NCBI GenBank assembly: GCA_017617145.1
Contig: JAFZWX010000122.1
Coordinates: 1-49,924 of the forward strand
Length of the DNA stretch: 49,924 nucleotides
Reading direction: 5' to 3'
Source: Treponema sp.
GTDB taxonomy: Bacteria > Spirochaetota > Spirochaetia > Treponematales > Treponemataceae
Translations under genes and position numbers: made by a program
Notes under the pieces: generated by a model
Told to the model about the DNA's origin: nothing
The model's input: only the letters and a program-made list of their open reading frames with translations
The model's database searches: none
In this document: positions 1-8,292 of the stretch, in pieces
How positions within the stretch are numbered: position 1 is the stretch's first letter
How the letters are laid out: each line of letters opens with the position of its first letter

Positions 1-114
1 AATTGCGTGAATCTTGTTACAGTAGAACAAGATACGTTCTGAAGTTGTTGTCTTTCCAGAGTCAATGTGGGCACTGATACCGATATTTCTTACTTTTGAA
101 ATATCCCAAGCCAT
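1..114 (-). CDS. fusA: Elongation factor G, N-terminal fragment (cut by window edge)
   Basis: Translation of the first 38 codons gives [20 protein letters not shown] followed by [11 protein letters not shown]. This is the EF-G start with the P-loop (AHIDSGKTT). EF-G is the ribosomal translocase GTPase. EF-Tu has AHVDHGKTT at this place, so the Asp-Ser variant points to EF-G. An AGAGGT ribosome-binding site lies just upstream of the ATG at 114. The rest of the gene is beyond the left edge, so paralogues (fusB-type) cannot be excluded. Confidence 0.88.
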   Translation of the reverse strand, partial: MAWDISKVRNIGISAHIDSGKTTTSERILFYCNKIHAI

Positions 115-240
115 ATTAATACCTCTTTTAAAAAAATTATTTCCAATATAAATTAGGGTCTTATTATTTTAATGAAAAAAGCCTTCTATGTAAATAGACA
201 TTCTTAATATTGGATCATGTGAAAAAAATGGCGGAAGCCG

Positions 241-275
241 AAAAAAAAAGCACGTACTTTTTAGATACGTGCTTT
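241..275 (-). terminator. Intrinsic terminator of the outer-membrane-like gene
   Basis: The arms AAAGCACGTA (247-256) and TACGTGCTTT (266-275) form a perfect 10-bp stem. On the minus strand it is followed by a run of nine T. It lies about 40 nt after the stop of the gene at 318-788 and is oriented to end that transcript. Confidence 0.85.
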
Positions 276-317
276 CATTAGAATAATCAGATCTTAAATT
301 GGAACTGATTTTTTATT

Positions 318-788
318 TTAGAACCAGAAGCGAAGTCCAATATCAATAGGAGTGTAGTTGAAAATAGGTGTGATTCCATCGTGAATAACGATTCCTGGTT
401 CCCATGCAGCCTGAAGATATAGTTCGATGAAGTTGTTGATAAGGAATACGTTAGTTCCAACTAATGCACGACCACCAACAAACATAGAGCCGGCGTCGCT
501 TCCAACAACCATGTTTCCAGCAAGACCAACACCATAGTAATAGTGCCATGTCTGTTCGATTACAGGGTTTGCAATCCACCAGTCAGCAGTAATACCAAGG
601 GCAATTGGATCTGTAAAAGTTGCAGAAACTGCGAATACGCAAGGAACTTTATCAACCTTGAAAGTTAAAGCTCCGTTTCCACCCTTCAAAGCAGGATTAT
701 ATCCACCCTGAGGTCCAATACCAAGTGCAAATACATTTACTGTTCCAAGAACGAAAAGAACAGCCAATACAGAAAAAAGTTTTTTCAT
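318..788 (-). CDS. Small secreted outer-membrane beta-barrel-like protein
   Basis: A 156-residue protein. It begins with a clear signal peptide (MKKLFSVLAVLFVLGTVNVFA). The mature part alternates glycine, aromatic and hydrophobic residues and ends in Phe (IGLRFWF), as outer-membrane beta-barrels do. Size and ending suggest a small barrel of about eight strands, similar in style to spirochaetal BAPKO_0422-like proteins; that family match is a guess. The ATG at 788 is preferred over one ten codons upstream because AAGAGGTT sits at ribosome-binding distance and the signal peptide starts there. It is monocistronic, with its own terminator at 241-275. Confidence 0.7.
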   Translation of the reverse strand: MKKLFSVLAVLFVLGTVNVFALGIGPQGGYNPALKGGNGALTFKVDKVPCVFAVSATFTDPIALGITADWWIANPVIEQTWHYYYGVGLAGNMVVGSDAGSMFVGGRALVGTNVFLINNFIELYLQAAWEPGIVIHDGITPIFNYTPIDIGLRFWF

Positions 789-832
789 AAGAAAACCTCT
801 TAAAATAAAAATGTTCATAAACTCTCAAAAAC

Positions 833-900
833 ACATTTTTTATTATAATTAATTTTATCAGAAAAAGAGGATTTTTTCAACAAAACATTTTTTATTATAA
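833..900 (-). promoter_or_regulatory. Tandem 16-bp direct repeats carrying TATAAT boxes upstream of the outer-membrane-like gene
   Basis: The 16-mer ACATTTTTTATTATAA occurs exactly at 833-848 and 885-900, 52 bp apart. Read on the minus strand each copy contains TATAAT. They may be two tandem promoters, or one promoter plus a repeated operator, for the gene at 318-788. No good -35 box is visible for either copy. Confidence 0.45.
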
Positions 901-914
901 AACACCCATTTGTC

Positions 915-946
915 TTGACACATTCCCATAAAATCAATAATATAAT
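915..946 (+). promoter_or_regulatory. Promoter of the tRNA-Lys/tRNA-Leu operon
   Basis: A perfect -35 box TTGACA (915-920) is followed by TAATAT at 938-943 (17-bp spacer) and by a perfect TATAAT at 941-946 (20-bp spacer). Transcription would start about 15 nt before the first tRNA. Confidence 0.6.
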
Positions 947-968
947 AGGACATTCATAAGAATGCGAT

Positions 969-1041
969 GGGCTACTAGCTCAGTAGGTAGAGCAACGCCC
1001 TTTTAAGGCGTGGGTCACTGGTTCGAATCCAGTGTAGCTCA
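969..1041 (+). tRNA. tRNA-Lys (anticodon TTT)
   Basis: A complete 73-nt cloverleaf. Acceptor GGGCTAC pairs with GTAGCTC, D stem GCTC/GAGC, anticodon stem ACGCC/GGCGT with loop CTTTTAA (anticodon TTT at 1002-1004), and T loop TTCGAAT. The discriminator base is A; CCA is not encoded. It is followed six bases later by tRNA-Leu, so the two are cotranscribed. Confidence 0.97.
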
Positions 1042-1047
1042 TTCTAC

Positions 1048-1129
<82 letters not shown>

Positions 1130-1134
1130 TCAAC

Positions 1135-1167
1135 AGGGAATTGCATAAAGCAGTTCCCTTTTTTTTT
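1135..1167 (+). terminator. Intrinsic terminator of the tRNA operon
   Basis: The arms AGGGAATTGC (1135-1144) and GCAGTTCCCT (1150-1159) form a 10-bp stem with one wobble and a five-base loop, followed by a run of T. It sits right after tRNA-Leu and just before the DUF554 gene. Confidence 0.88.
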
Positions 1168-1178
1168 GAGGTAAAAAA

Positions 1179-1937
1179 ATGTTAGCAGTATTCGTAAATT
1201 GCGGGGCCGTAATTCTTGGCTCAATAATCGGACTTTTGTTTTCAAAAAAATTCACTGATGAACTATCTGATATGATTCAAACTGCCTGTGGTATTATCAC
1301 TCTTGTCATTGGTCTTCAGATGGCTTTCAAGTACAATAGCATTGTTTACATGGCACTGTCTCTTATAATCGGTGCCATTATTGGTTATGCTTTGGATATT
1401 GATGGTGCAATCCTGCGTTTTGGCGGCTGGCTGCAAAAAATTACAACTCCAAAGAAGAAGAATCCTATAGAAGGTGACGCGCTTGCTTCTGACATTGTTC
1501 TTGATGAGCAGAAAAAACACAACTTTGCCTACGCCTTTTTAAATGCCAGCGTTTTGTTCTGCGTTGGAGCCATGTCTATTGTAGGTTCCTTCAAAGCAGG
1601 TGTTGAGCACGATTACACAATTATTTTTACAAAGTCCATTCTCGACGGTTTTATGGCAATTTCTTTTGCCGCAGCTATGGGAATTGGTACAATGTTTTCT
1701 ATTATTTTCATCCTGGTTTACCAGGGCGGACTCACTCTTCTTTCGGGAGTGCTGCAGCCTTATGTTTCTGAACTTCTTATAAACGAGCTTTCTGCAGTTG
1801 GTGGCGCGATTATCATTATGATTGGTGTAAACCTTCTGGGCCTCAAAAAAATCAAAACTGCAAATTATCTTCCGGCGCTGGTTATTGAAATTTTGTTTGT
1901 TGTATTGGTGCCGCTGGTGAAAGGAATGTTTGTGTAG
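1179..1937 (+). CDS. DUF554 family membrane protein (YqgA/YdfK-like)
   Basis: A 252-residue integral membrane protein. The start (GAVILGSIIGLLF) and the glycine-rich helices matching IIGAIIGYALDIDGAI are characteristic of DUF554, a family of putative transporters of unknown substrate. About six or seven hydrophobic helices are visible, with a cytoplasmic loop around residues 90-112 rich in Lys, Asp and Glu. A GAGGT ribosome-binding site precedes the ATG. It starts directly after the tRNA terminator. Its last 56 bp overlap the end of the convergent pseudouridine synthase gene. Confidence 0.85.
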   Translation: MLAVFVNCGAVILGSIIGLLFSKKFTDELSDMIQTACGIITLVIGLQMAFKYNSIVYMALSLIIGAIIGYALDIDGAILRFGGWLQKITTPKKKNPIEGDALASDIVLDEQKKHNFAYAFLNASVLFCVGAMSIVGSFKAGVEHDYTIIFTKSILDGFMAISFAAAMGIGTMFSIIFILVYQGGLTLLSGVLQPYVSELLINELSAVGGAIIIMIGVNLLGLKKIKTANYLPALVIEILFVVLVPLVKGMFV

Positions 1938-3204
1938 TTCCAGAAGTTGGGTGCGTAAAACTTAACTCATACGCATGTAACATCAGCCTTTCTCCAGGTT
2001 CACAGTGCCCATACAAAGTGTCCCCAACAATTGGAATACCAAACCCATGCGGATCACTTGCTGCAAGACGCAATTGGTGTGTTCGCCCCGTATGCGGAGT
2101 AAAAAGAATTCTTGTTACACGACGCTTACTTCCGTCTGGCGCAGTGTAAAGCTCTGTTCCTTCTTTTTCCCATTCTGTAATTCCAAGCTTACCGTTCACC
2201 TCGTCGTAAATCTGGTGAGGGCGGTTGTTTACATCCAGCCTGAACTTTAATCGCAGTTCTCCCTGATATTCGTTGTGGCTAAAAATCCCGTCGAGCAGTG
2301 CAACATATTTTTTGTGTACAGTACCTGCTTCAAATTGCATGCTCAAATTACGGTGAGCTTCTTTTGTTAGCGCATAAACCATTAGTCCAGAAGTTTCCAT
2401 GTCCAGCCTATGAACACTTGGCTGTTCTATGCAATGCGGGAAAAGTTTTTTCAAGCGTGAAACTACACAATCCTGTTTGTCTTCCGTTCGACCCGGTACA
2501 CTAAGCAGACCACTTGGTTTGTTAATTACAACTAACTGCGAATCGCGGTAAAGAATTTCGAGTCCCAGAATATATGGAAGAATGTAGCCGCAGCGTTCGT
2601 CACATGGAGGATAGGAAGTTCCGTTTGTTTTATTTTTTGTGTTGCCGCCTTTGTAGCCGTAAAAAACTTCATCCATGCTTATTGGCTGCAGATTATGTTC
2701 AAATGCATAACTTAAAAGTTTTGGTGCACAGCAGTCACCGGTACCTGTTGGGGGAAGCTTCCCACCATGCGCTTGTATAATTTCGTTCAGTGTTATTTTT
2801 TTACCGTCAAAGCGGGTGAAGGTATAAAGACTGAAGACGTTTAGAAGGGACTGGGTGGTTAGTTGAGTGCGCTTTTCTTTTAATTTATCATGACCTGCAT
2901 TTATTTTATTTGTGAGTTCATGTATTTCTTTATCATTTTTTGCGAGGGCTTTTTCTATTTGTTCTGGTGATGCTATGGAAGGAACAGTGCCTTCTGCTTC
3001 ATATGCAATACCACTTACCGCATATAAAACAACTCGCTCTCCCGCTGCATTTACACATACAAGACTTCCCACCATAAAGCCATGCCCCTGACGGTCTTCA
3101 CTTGGTTTTGAAATTTGTTTTATAATAACAGACCCGTCCTCTATGCCTGAAATAAATTCCATGCAGTAGTGACGGGCTAATTCTTGCGGGAACGGCGGAA
3201 ACAT
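1882..3204 (-). CDS. RluA-type pseudouridine synthase with long N-terminal extension
   Basis: A 440-residue protein. The C-terminal half (about 215-440) is an RluA-family domain: VVINKPSGLLSVPGR, then the catalytic motif HRLDMETSGL with the catalytic Asp, and HTGRTHQLRLA near the end. It isomerises uridine in rRNA or tRNA; the target site cannot be told from sequence. The N-terminal half has a short coiled coil (about 80-115) and a GTGDCCAPKLL segment, an extension seen in some RluA relatives but of unknown role. An AGAGGCG ribosome-binding site supports the ATG at 3204. It may be the last gene of the minus-strand operon, 26 nt after rpiA. Confidence 0.85.
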   Translation of the reverse strand: MFPPFPQELARHYCMEFISGIEDGSVIIKQISKPSEDRQGHGFMVGSLVCVNAAGERVVLYAVSGIAYEAEGTVPSIASPEQIEKALAKNDKEIHELTNKINAGHDKLKEKRTQLTTQSLLNVFSLYTFTRFDGKKITLNEIIQAHGGKLPPTGTGDCCAPKLLSYAFEHNLQPISMDEVFYGYKGGNTKNKTNGTSYPPCDERCGYILPYILGLEILYRDSQLVVINKPSGLLSVPGRTEDKQDCVVSRLKKLFPHCIEQPSVHRLDMETSGLMVYALTKEAHRNLSMQFEAGTVHKKYVALLDGIFSHNEYQGELRLKFRLDVNNRPHQIYDEVNGKLGITEWEKEGTELYTAPDGSKRRVTRILFTPHTGRTHQLRLAASDPHGFGIPIVGDTLYGHCEPGERLMLHAYELSFTHPTSGTTQTFLSPAAPIQQTKFQ

Positions 3205-3230
3205 ATACGCCTCTTAGTACCGGCACATCA

Positions 3231-3953
3231 TTAGTGCCAGTTGCGGGTTTCTACTTTGTCGTCGGGTGTTGCAACAAACACAATCGGCTTGTTCTTTGAA
3301 AATAATCCGTTTTCTACAACACCAACAATTGCGTTTATTTTGTCTTCCATTCCTGCTACATCAATAGGTTTTTCCCAGGTACAGTCAAGAATCTGGTTGC
3401 CGTTATCTGTAATTACAGGACCTGCTTTTCGCACTCCTTCACGAAGCACACAGTTTGCTCCAAGCATGTTCAATGCATTTGTAACAGGAACACGGGCACT
3501 TTCAATAATTTCTACAGGAACCGGAAACTTAGTTCCAATTGTTTCAACTGCCTTTGTGGAATCGGCTACAACAACAAAAACATCAGAGTTGTATTCAACT
3601 AACTTTTCGCGGACATGTGCAGCACCGCCTCCTTTTATACAAAAGCAGTCAGGTGTAACTTCATCGGCGCCGTCAATTGAAAGGTCAAGATGACCACCAA
3701 TGATTCTGTCATTCATAGAATAAACAGGAATTCCTAAATCCTGGCAGGCATTCTGTGTCTGAAAACTTGTTACAACAGCCTTAATATCCTTCAGGTCGCC
3801 GTTTTTAATATGTTCTGCAAGTCTGTATACGGCAGGCATTGCTGTAGAACCAGTACCAAGACCAATCTTCATACCGCTAAAGATTTTTCCTTTTTCAATA
3901 AGAGTATCAATTGCAGTATTTGCTACAAGTGTTTTCTGTTCGCTTTGTGTCAT
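3231..3953 (-). CDS. rpiA: Ribose-5-phosphate isomerase A
   Basis: A 240-residue protein of normal RpiA length, interconverting ribose 5-phosphate and ribulose 5-phosphate in the pentose phosphate pathway. Diagnostic motifs are GLGTGSTA near residue 32, SIDGADEV, and KGGGAAHVREKLVE, which contains the catalytic Glu of the REK triplet. Its ATG overlaps the stop codon of the aroD/E fusion (ATGA at 3950-3953), so translation is probably coupled. Confidence 0.95.
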   Translation of the reverse strand: MTQSEQKTLVANTAIDTLIEKGKIFSGMKIGLGTGSTAMPAVYRLAEHIKNGDLKDIKAVVTSFQTQNACQDLGIPVYSMNDRIIGGHLDLSIDGADEVTPDCFCIKGGGAAHVREKLVEYNSDVFVVVADSTKAVETIGTKFPVPVEIIESARVPVTNALNMLGANCVLREGVRKAGPVITDNGNQILDCTWEKPIDVAGMEDKINAIVGVVENGLFSKNKPIVFVATPDDKVETRNWH

Positions 3954-5482
3954 ATATCCACCTTTGTATCTATTTCATAATCTACGCCTGTAAAAAGTTT
4001 AAACTGTGCGTAGGCCTGATATTCAAGCATTTTGTAACCGTTGCTAACACGGCAACCTGCAAGCGAAGCGCGTTTCATTACAGGTGTAATTGCTGGTCTG
4101 TAAAGAATATCAAAAAGAATTTCATTACCTCGGAAGTTATAAAAATATATAGGATCGTTTGGTTCCTGCTGATTTTGAGTTCCTGGTTTTATTTCTTTTG
4201 AAGCGCCAACTGAAGTTGTTTGAATAATCAGATTTGAATATTCATCAAGAATTGGAGCGCAATCTGGTTCAAGCTGGCAATATTCAAAACCGTATCGTTC
4301 TGCAAGCTGTTTTGCATGACTTATTGTCCTGTTAAAAATACAGACTCGTGCACCCATTTGTTTTAGAACAAATGCAACTGCTTTTGCAGTTCCTCCAGCA
4401 CCAATGAGTGCAACCTTTTTTCTTTTTATGCGGATTGGCCCTAAAAATTCTTCCAGTGCACGTTTAAAACCGTATGCATTTGTGTTGTAACCTATCCATT
4501 TTTTATTTTTATAAATAGCTGTGTTACAAGCACCTATTTGGACAACCTCGGGAGACTGTTCATTCAAATAATACATAATTGATTCTTTATGAGGATTTGT
4601 AATTGCAAGTCCTTGTATACCAATCTGTTCTGCAAAAACAAGAGCTTCAGATGCCAGCTGTGAACGAATAGGAATGAAGACTGCATCAATTCCTGCACGC
4701 TTAAAGCCTGTGTTATGAATTTCGGGACCCGAAACTTTATAGAGTGGCCAGCCGGTTATACCAAAGATTTTTGTATTTTTCGTAATGGAACGAAAGTTAT
4801 AAAGTGAAGTAAGTGTAACCGGATCAATGTGTCCTATGTTCGAAGTGTTTGCCATTAATTCTTCTGGTGAAACATAAGTAAGATATGAATTAGTATGAGA
4901 AGAAAGAAGCCTTGATGGAAGACCTTCTGGTCCTAATGCGCAAAGAATATGTTCATATTGTGTCATCTGACTTCCTTCACGGAACAGGTTTGCAACATCT
5001 GAAAGCTTTTTTGGTCTGAATGCAATTTTAGGAATTTCATAACCGGTTTTGCGCATTTCATCACAGCGTTCACGTAGATTATAAATAGGCTCGTCCATGC
5101 TGTGTACACTTCTGATTATCTGAACACCAAAAGCCATTGCCGCATCCTGAATACTTGGAATATGAAAATCCTCTTCAAAATCTACATAGGCAAAGTTTTT
5201 TGTTTTATCCTGATTTGCAAAAGCAAGTGCACGGCTAAAAAGACAGGTTCGTGAAAATTCGCTGCCATCAAATAATCCACCATCAACATCACGTCTGATT
5301 GTCAGAATGCAGGGAACATGAATCATGGATGGGAAGCGTCTTGCATAAAGCTGATCTTCTTCTGTAAGGTGATCAACTCTTAACTCAACGATATCAATCA
5401 ACTTTGAATATTTATTTACAAGCTGTCTGTCTTCTTCCAGAGTCTTTCCTGTTAATGTAAGACAAATAAGCGGTGCGTTCAT
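3950..5482 (-). CDS. Bifunctional 3-dehydroquinate dehydratase (type I) / shikimate dehydrogenase-like fusion
   Basis: A 510-residue fusion of AroD (about 1-225) and AroE (about 235-505), the third and fourth steps of the shikimate pathway. The AroD part keeps the type I signatures: IVELRVDHL, the His in RSVHSMDE, and the Schiff-base Lys in PKIAFRPK. The AroE part has the Rossmann motif GAGGTAKA and keeps the Lys of TNPHK (K299). It departs from the family at three substrate residues: the catalytic Asp of NTD is Asn (N335), and the two shikimate-binding Ser of HSxSP are replaced (KVSGP). AroE activity is therefore uncertain. The ATG overlaps the upstream stop by one base (TAATG). Confidence 0.85.
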   Translation of the reverse strand: MNAPLICLTLTGKTLEEDRQLVNKYSKLIDIVELRVDHLTEEDQLYARRFPSMIHVPCILTIRRDVDGGLFDGSEFSRTCLFSRALAFANQDKTKNFAYVDFEEDFHIPSIQDAAMAFGVQIIRSVHSMDEPIYNLRERCDEMRKTGYEIPKIAFRPKKLSDVANLFREGSQMTQYEHILCALGPEGLPSRLLSSHTNSYLTYVSPEELMANTSNIGHIDPVTLTSLYNFRSITKNTKIFGITGWPLYKVSGPEIHNTGFKRAGIDAVFIPIRSQLASEALVFAEQIGIQGLAITNPHKESIMYYLNEQSPEVVQIGACNTAIYKNKKWIGYNTNAYGFKRALEEFLGPIRIKRKKVALIGAGGTAKAVAFVLKQMGARVCIFNRTISHAKQLAERYGFEYCQLEPDCAPILDEYSNLIIQTTSVGASKEIKPGTQNQQEPNDPIYFYNFRGNEILFDILYRPAITPVMKRASLAGCRVSNGYKMLEYQAYAQFKLFTGVDYEIDTKVDI

Positions 5483-6735
5483 TATTCAATAAGCTTCCTT
5501 GCTTCAACCTTATCGGCAACACTAAGAACTAAAGTTGTTCCTCGAGGTACTTCATATGGAATAGTCAGATTTCCACCCGGATGATTAAAGCTTACAATTG
5601 TATAAGAAGTTCCTTCAGATGGGAATGCTTCAAGCTTCATTGGAACTGGATATGGATAGTCAGGCAGTTTTTCCTGGAAAATACCATAGGCATTGTCGTC
5701 ATTGGAATCTTCTGGCATTGCCATTTCAACAGTTACCCTTGTATAGTTTGGTACATATTCGTCTTCTATTGTCTGTTGAGAAACAACTGTTCCAGGCTTT
5801 TCACCTTCTGTTGCAGTGTGTGAAGTTATATCAAATACAATTTTTGTACGTGCAATTGTCTGAAGTAAATCGTTAATGCTCTGACCAATTACATATGGAC
5901 GGCGTGTATTTTCATAATTTGGTCCGCGACTTACAACCAGATTTACAGTTACAGGCTCCGAGATTTTTGAACCTTCCGGAGGATCCTGTTCAAGAATTGT
6001 GCCTGCTTCAGAGGCATCGGGAATATAAGTTGGAGTTGCAAGTGTAATAAGAGGTTTTGTTTGTCCTGCAAAAAGTGTCTGCAATGACATTTGAACTTCT
6101 GAAAGATTTTTTCCAACATAAGAACCTACAGAGTCAATTACAACACCACGACTGATTACAAGATTTACACGGCTATAGCCTTTTACAATTGCACCAGGTT
6201 GAGGATTCTGTTCAAGTACAAGTCCTTCATCACCAGGAACATTTGAATAACGTAGATTGATTTTTGGATACAACTCTTTTATCTGCATTTCAATAAAAGC
6301 TTCGTCCCATTTCTTTCCTACAACATTTGGTACAAGAACTTTTTCTGCACCTTTGATGTTTGTGAAAAATACTGCACAGCAAGCAATAATCATAAGAAGT
6401 ACTGCGCATATACAAGTTATTATAAGAGCAGGAAGATTTGACTGTAAGTGGTCAAAACCATCTGAGAAACTAAAGCGGAGTTTTTTTGGATTCAAAGGCT
6501 TTTTTTCTTTTTTTGTACGAGACTTTTTTCCTTTGGCAGGAACGGCTTCTGCTTGCTCTTCGATAGGTTTAGAGGCATCAGTTTCTTCTTTCTGCTCTTC
6601 GACAGGCTCAGAGACCACAGTTTCTTCTTGCGGTTCCTGAGCTCCGTCTTGCGGTTCCTGAGGCTCTCGAAGGACCCCATCAGCTTCTTCTTTTTTTTCT
6701 TCTATAATTTCTTTGTCTGTTTCTTCGTCGCTCAT
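5482..6735 (-). CDS. Membrane-anchored PASTA-domain protein
   Basis: A 417-residue protein. Residues 1-100 are acidic and low-complexity, then Lys-rich. One transmembrane helix (about 101-124) follows. Three PASTA repeats (about 132-345) show the motifs VPNVVG, NPQPGAIV, DPPEGSKI and PYVIGQS. A last unrelated beta-rich segment ends the protein. PASTA domains bind peptidoglycan muropeptides and usually sit on Ser/Thr kinases or PBPs. There is no kinase domain here, so this may be a wall sensor or adaptor. The N-terminal region contains a 13-residue tandem duplication and copies of a dispersed palindrome (6553-6678). A GAGG ribosome-binding site precedes the ATG. Confidence 0.85.
   Translation of the reverse strand: MSDEETDKEIIEEKKEEADGVLREPQEPQDGAQEPQEETVVSEPVEEQKEETDASKPIEEQAEAVPAKGKKSRTKKEKKPLNPKKLRFSFSDGFDHLQSNLPALIITCICAVLLMIIACCAVFFTNIKGAEKVLVPNVVGKKWDEAFIEMQIKELYPKINLRYSNVPGDEGLVLEQNPQPGAIVKGYSRVNLVISRGVVIDSVGSYVGKNLSEVQMSLQTLFAGQTKPLITLATPTYIPDASEAGTILEQDPPEGSKISEPVTVNLVVSRGPNYENTRRPYVIGQSINDLLQTIARTKIVFDITSHTATEGEKPGTVVSQQTIEDEYVPNYTRVTVEMAMPEDSNDDNAYGIFQEKLPDYPYPVPMKLEAFPSEGTSYTIVSFNHPGGNLTIPYEVPRGTTLVLSVADKVEARKLIE
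6553..6678. repeat. Dispersed palindromic repeat copies and 39-bp tandem duplication inside the PASTA gene
   Basis: Two near-identical 39-bp units (6553-6591 and 6592-6630) each contain a version of CTTCGACAGGCTCAGAG. A related palindrome with core CCTGAGGCTCTCGAAGG lies at 6653-6678. The same core recurs at 36267-36294 and, as GAGCCTGTCGAA, at 44239-44263. The reading frame stays open, so the repeats are translated as part of the acidic N-terminus. Confidence 0.7.
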
Positions 6736-6752
6736 TTTTTTCCTCAGTATTT

Positions 6753-7718
6753 CTATTTTAATACACTGCCAATAAAGTCTTTGGCACCGTTCATAAAGTC
6801 TTTGTAGTTCATTACGTTTTTACCTTGTCGCTGGAGTTTTGTTATGCTTAAAACACCATCGCCGGTCTTGACGTAAATTCCGCCTGTTGTTTTATTATAT
6901 GCTAAAACAGTACCGCAAGAAAAGGCTTTATACTCTTCTGGTGAAACGATTACTTCATTTGCTTCATAAATCTTAAGAGGTGAGTCATTTGCTTCAAGAC
7001 ACCAGCAGCATGGGTCTGGAGAATAAGCTCTTATTTTTCTACTGATAATTTCGGCGCTTTCGTTCCAGTTTATTTTTGCCATATCTTTTGTAATGGTGTA
7101 AGTATAGGTTGCTCCTTCCTTGTTTTGTGGTTTGCCTTGAATGAGTTTCCCCTGTGCTGAACTCTCTTTAATAATCTGACAGATTAGTGCTGCTCCTGTT
7201 TTTGCACTGTAATTTAAAAGAGTTTCGGTTGTGTCTTGTTCCTTTATGTTTACAAAATCTTGTTTTAAAATATCGCCTGCATCCATTTTGAGCGAAAGAG
7301 TTTGTACAGAAATACCAAGCAGTTCTTCTCCGTCTAAAATTGCCTGTTGAACCGGAGTACAGCCTCTGTATTTTGGCAGGAACGAAGGATGAAGATTTAT
7401 GCCGCCCATTGGAAAAAGGGATAGAAACTTTGGACCAAAGATGTGCCCGTATGCAAAACAGACTAGAAGATCTGCGTTAAGAGGAGAAATCTGTTCACGG
7501 GCTGTAGCATCTAAATGTTCTGGTGTAAAAACAGGAAGTCCTTTTTCCATTGCGTATGCAGCTACTGGTGTTGGAGTAGGGGTTTTGTGCCTTCCCTTTG
7601 CAGTTGGTGGATTCGAAAGTACACCTGCAATTTCAAACCCAAAATCTTTCTGGTTATTGTAAAGAGTTTCTAGTGTTATTCTTGCTGCCTCTGGGCTTCC
7701 TGCATACAAAATCTTCAT
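6753..7718 (-). CDS. fmt: Methionyl-tRNA formyltransferase
   Basis: A 321-residue enzyme that formylates initiator Met-tRNA using 10-formyl-THF. Motifs are the N-terminal Rossmann start MKILYAGSPEAA, INLHPSFLPKYRG (catalytic Asn and His) and LKMDAGD (catalytic Asp), with the C-terminal tRNA-binding domain after about residue 205. The start overlaps def by 4 bp (ATGA), the classic def-fmt pairing. Confidence 0.95.
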   Translation of the reverse strand: MKILYAGSPEAARITLETLYNNQKDFGFEIAGVLSNPPTAKGRHKTPTPTPVAAYAMEKGLPVFTPEHLDATAREQISPLNADLLVCFAYGHIFGPKFLSLFPMGGINLHPSFLPKYRGCTPVQQAILDGEELLGISVQTLSLKMDAGDILKQDFVNIKEQDTTETLLNYSAKTGAALICQIIKESSAQGKLIQGKPQNKEGATYTYTITKDMAKINWNESAEIISRKIRAYSPDPCCWCLEANDSPLKIYEANEVIVSPEEYKAFSCGTVLAYNKTTGGIYVKTGDGVLSITKLQRQGKNVMNYKDFMNGAKDFIGSVLK

Positions 7719-8290
7719 TTTGATTTTTTTGCTTCCTTAGCAGCGATTTTTGCTGCAATCTTAGCCGCTTTTGCTGCCTTTGCTTTTTCTTTTTCTTTTG
7801 CACGTTCTGCACGGCGTTTGAATTGAAGTTCAGTTTTTTCGGCAAAGGCCTTGTCGCCACGGTCTATATAAAGGATTCCATCCAAATGGTCATATTCATG
7901 TTGGATAATTCTTGCAAGAAGGCCGTCGGCATCAAGAGTGAAGGGACGACCTTTTTCATTAAGAGCCTGAACAGTAACTTCAACAGGACGAGAAATTGTT
8001 TCGTAAACCTGGGGAATACTTAAACAACCTTCATCATAATCACCAACCTCTTCTGAAGTTTTAATTATTTGAGGATTTATAAATACGCGGCGGACATCAT
8101 CATCGGCAATTAATACAAACATGCGGATGTTTTTTCCAATCTGAGGTGCTGCTAAGCCAACGCCTTCGTATTCAATCATTGTCTCAAACATATCTTCAAC
8201 CAGCTGTTTGATTTCATCATTAATTTCCGCAACTGGAACCGATTTTTGTCTGAGACTTTCTTCTCCAAGCTTTACAACATCAAGTACCAT
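7715..8290 (-). CDS. def: Peptide deformylase with Lys/Ala-rich C-terminal tail
   Basis: A 191-residue metalloenzyme that removes the formyl group from nascent proteins. All three signature motifs are present: GVGLAAPQIG, EGCLSIPQ (metal-ligand Cys) and QHEYDHLDG (two His ligands and catalytic Glu). The domain ends at about residue 160. The last 30 residues are a repetitive Lys/Ala/Glu helix, an extension that could bind ribosomal RNA. It overlaps fmt by 4 bp and lies 2 bp after hisD. Confidence 0.95.
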   Translation of the reverse strand: MVLDVVKLGEESLRQKSVPVAEINDEIKQLVEDMFETMIEYEGVGLAAPQIGKNIRMFVLIADDDVRRVFINPQIIKTSEEVGDYDEGCLSIPQVYETISRPVEVTVQALNEKGRPFTLDADGLLARIIQHEYDHLDGILYIDRGDKAFAEKTELQFKRRAERAKEKEKAKAAKAAKIAAKIAAKEAKKSK

Positions 8291-8292
8291 TT

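Noticed and set aside
6492..6680. Additional Lys/Ser-rich protein inside the PASTA gene
   Set aside because: It is an alternative frame of the low-complexity tail with no ribosome-binding site.
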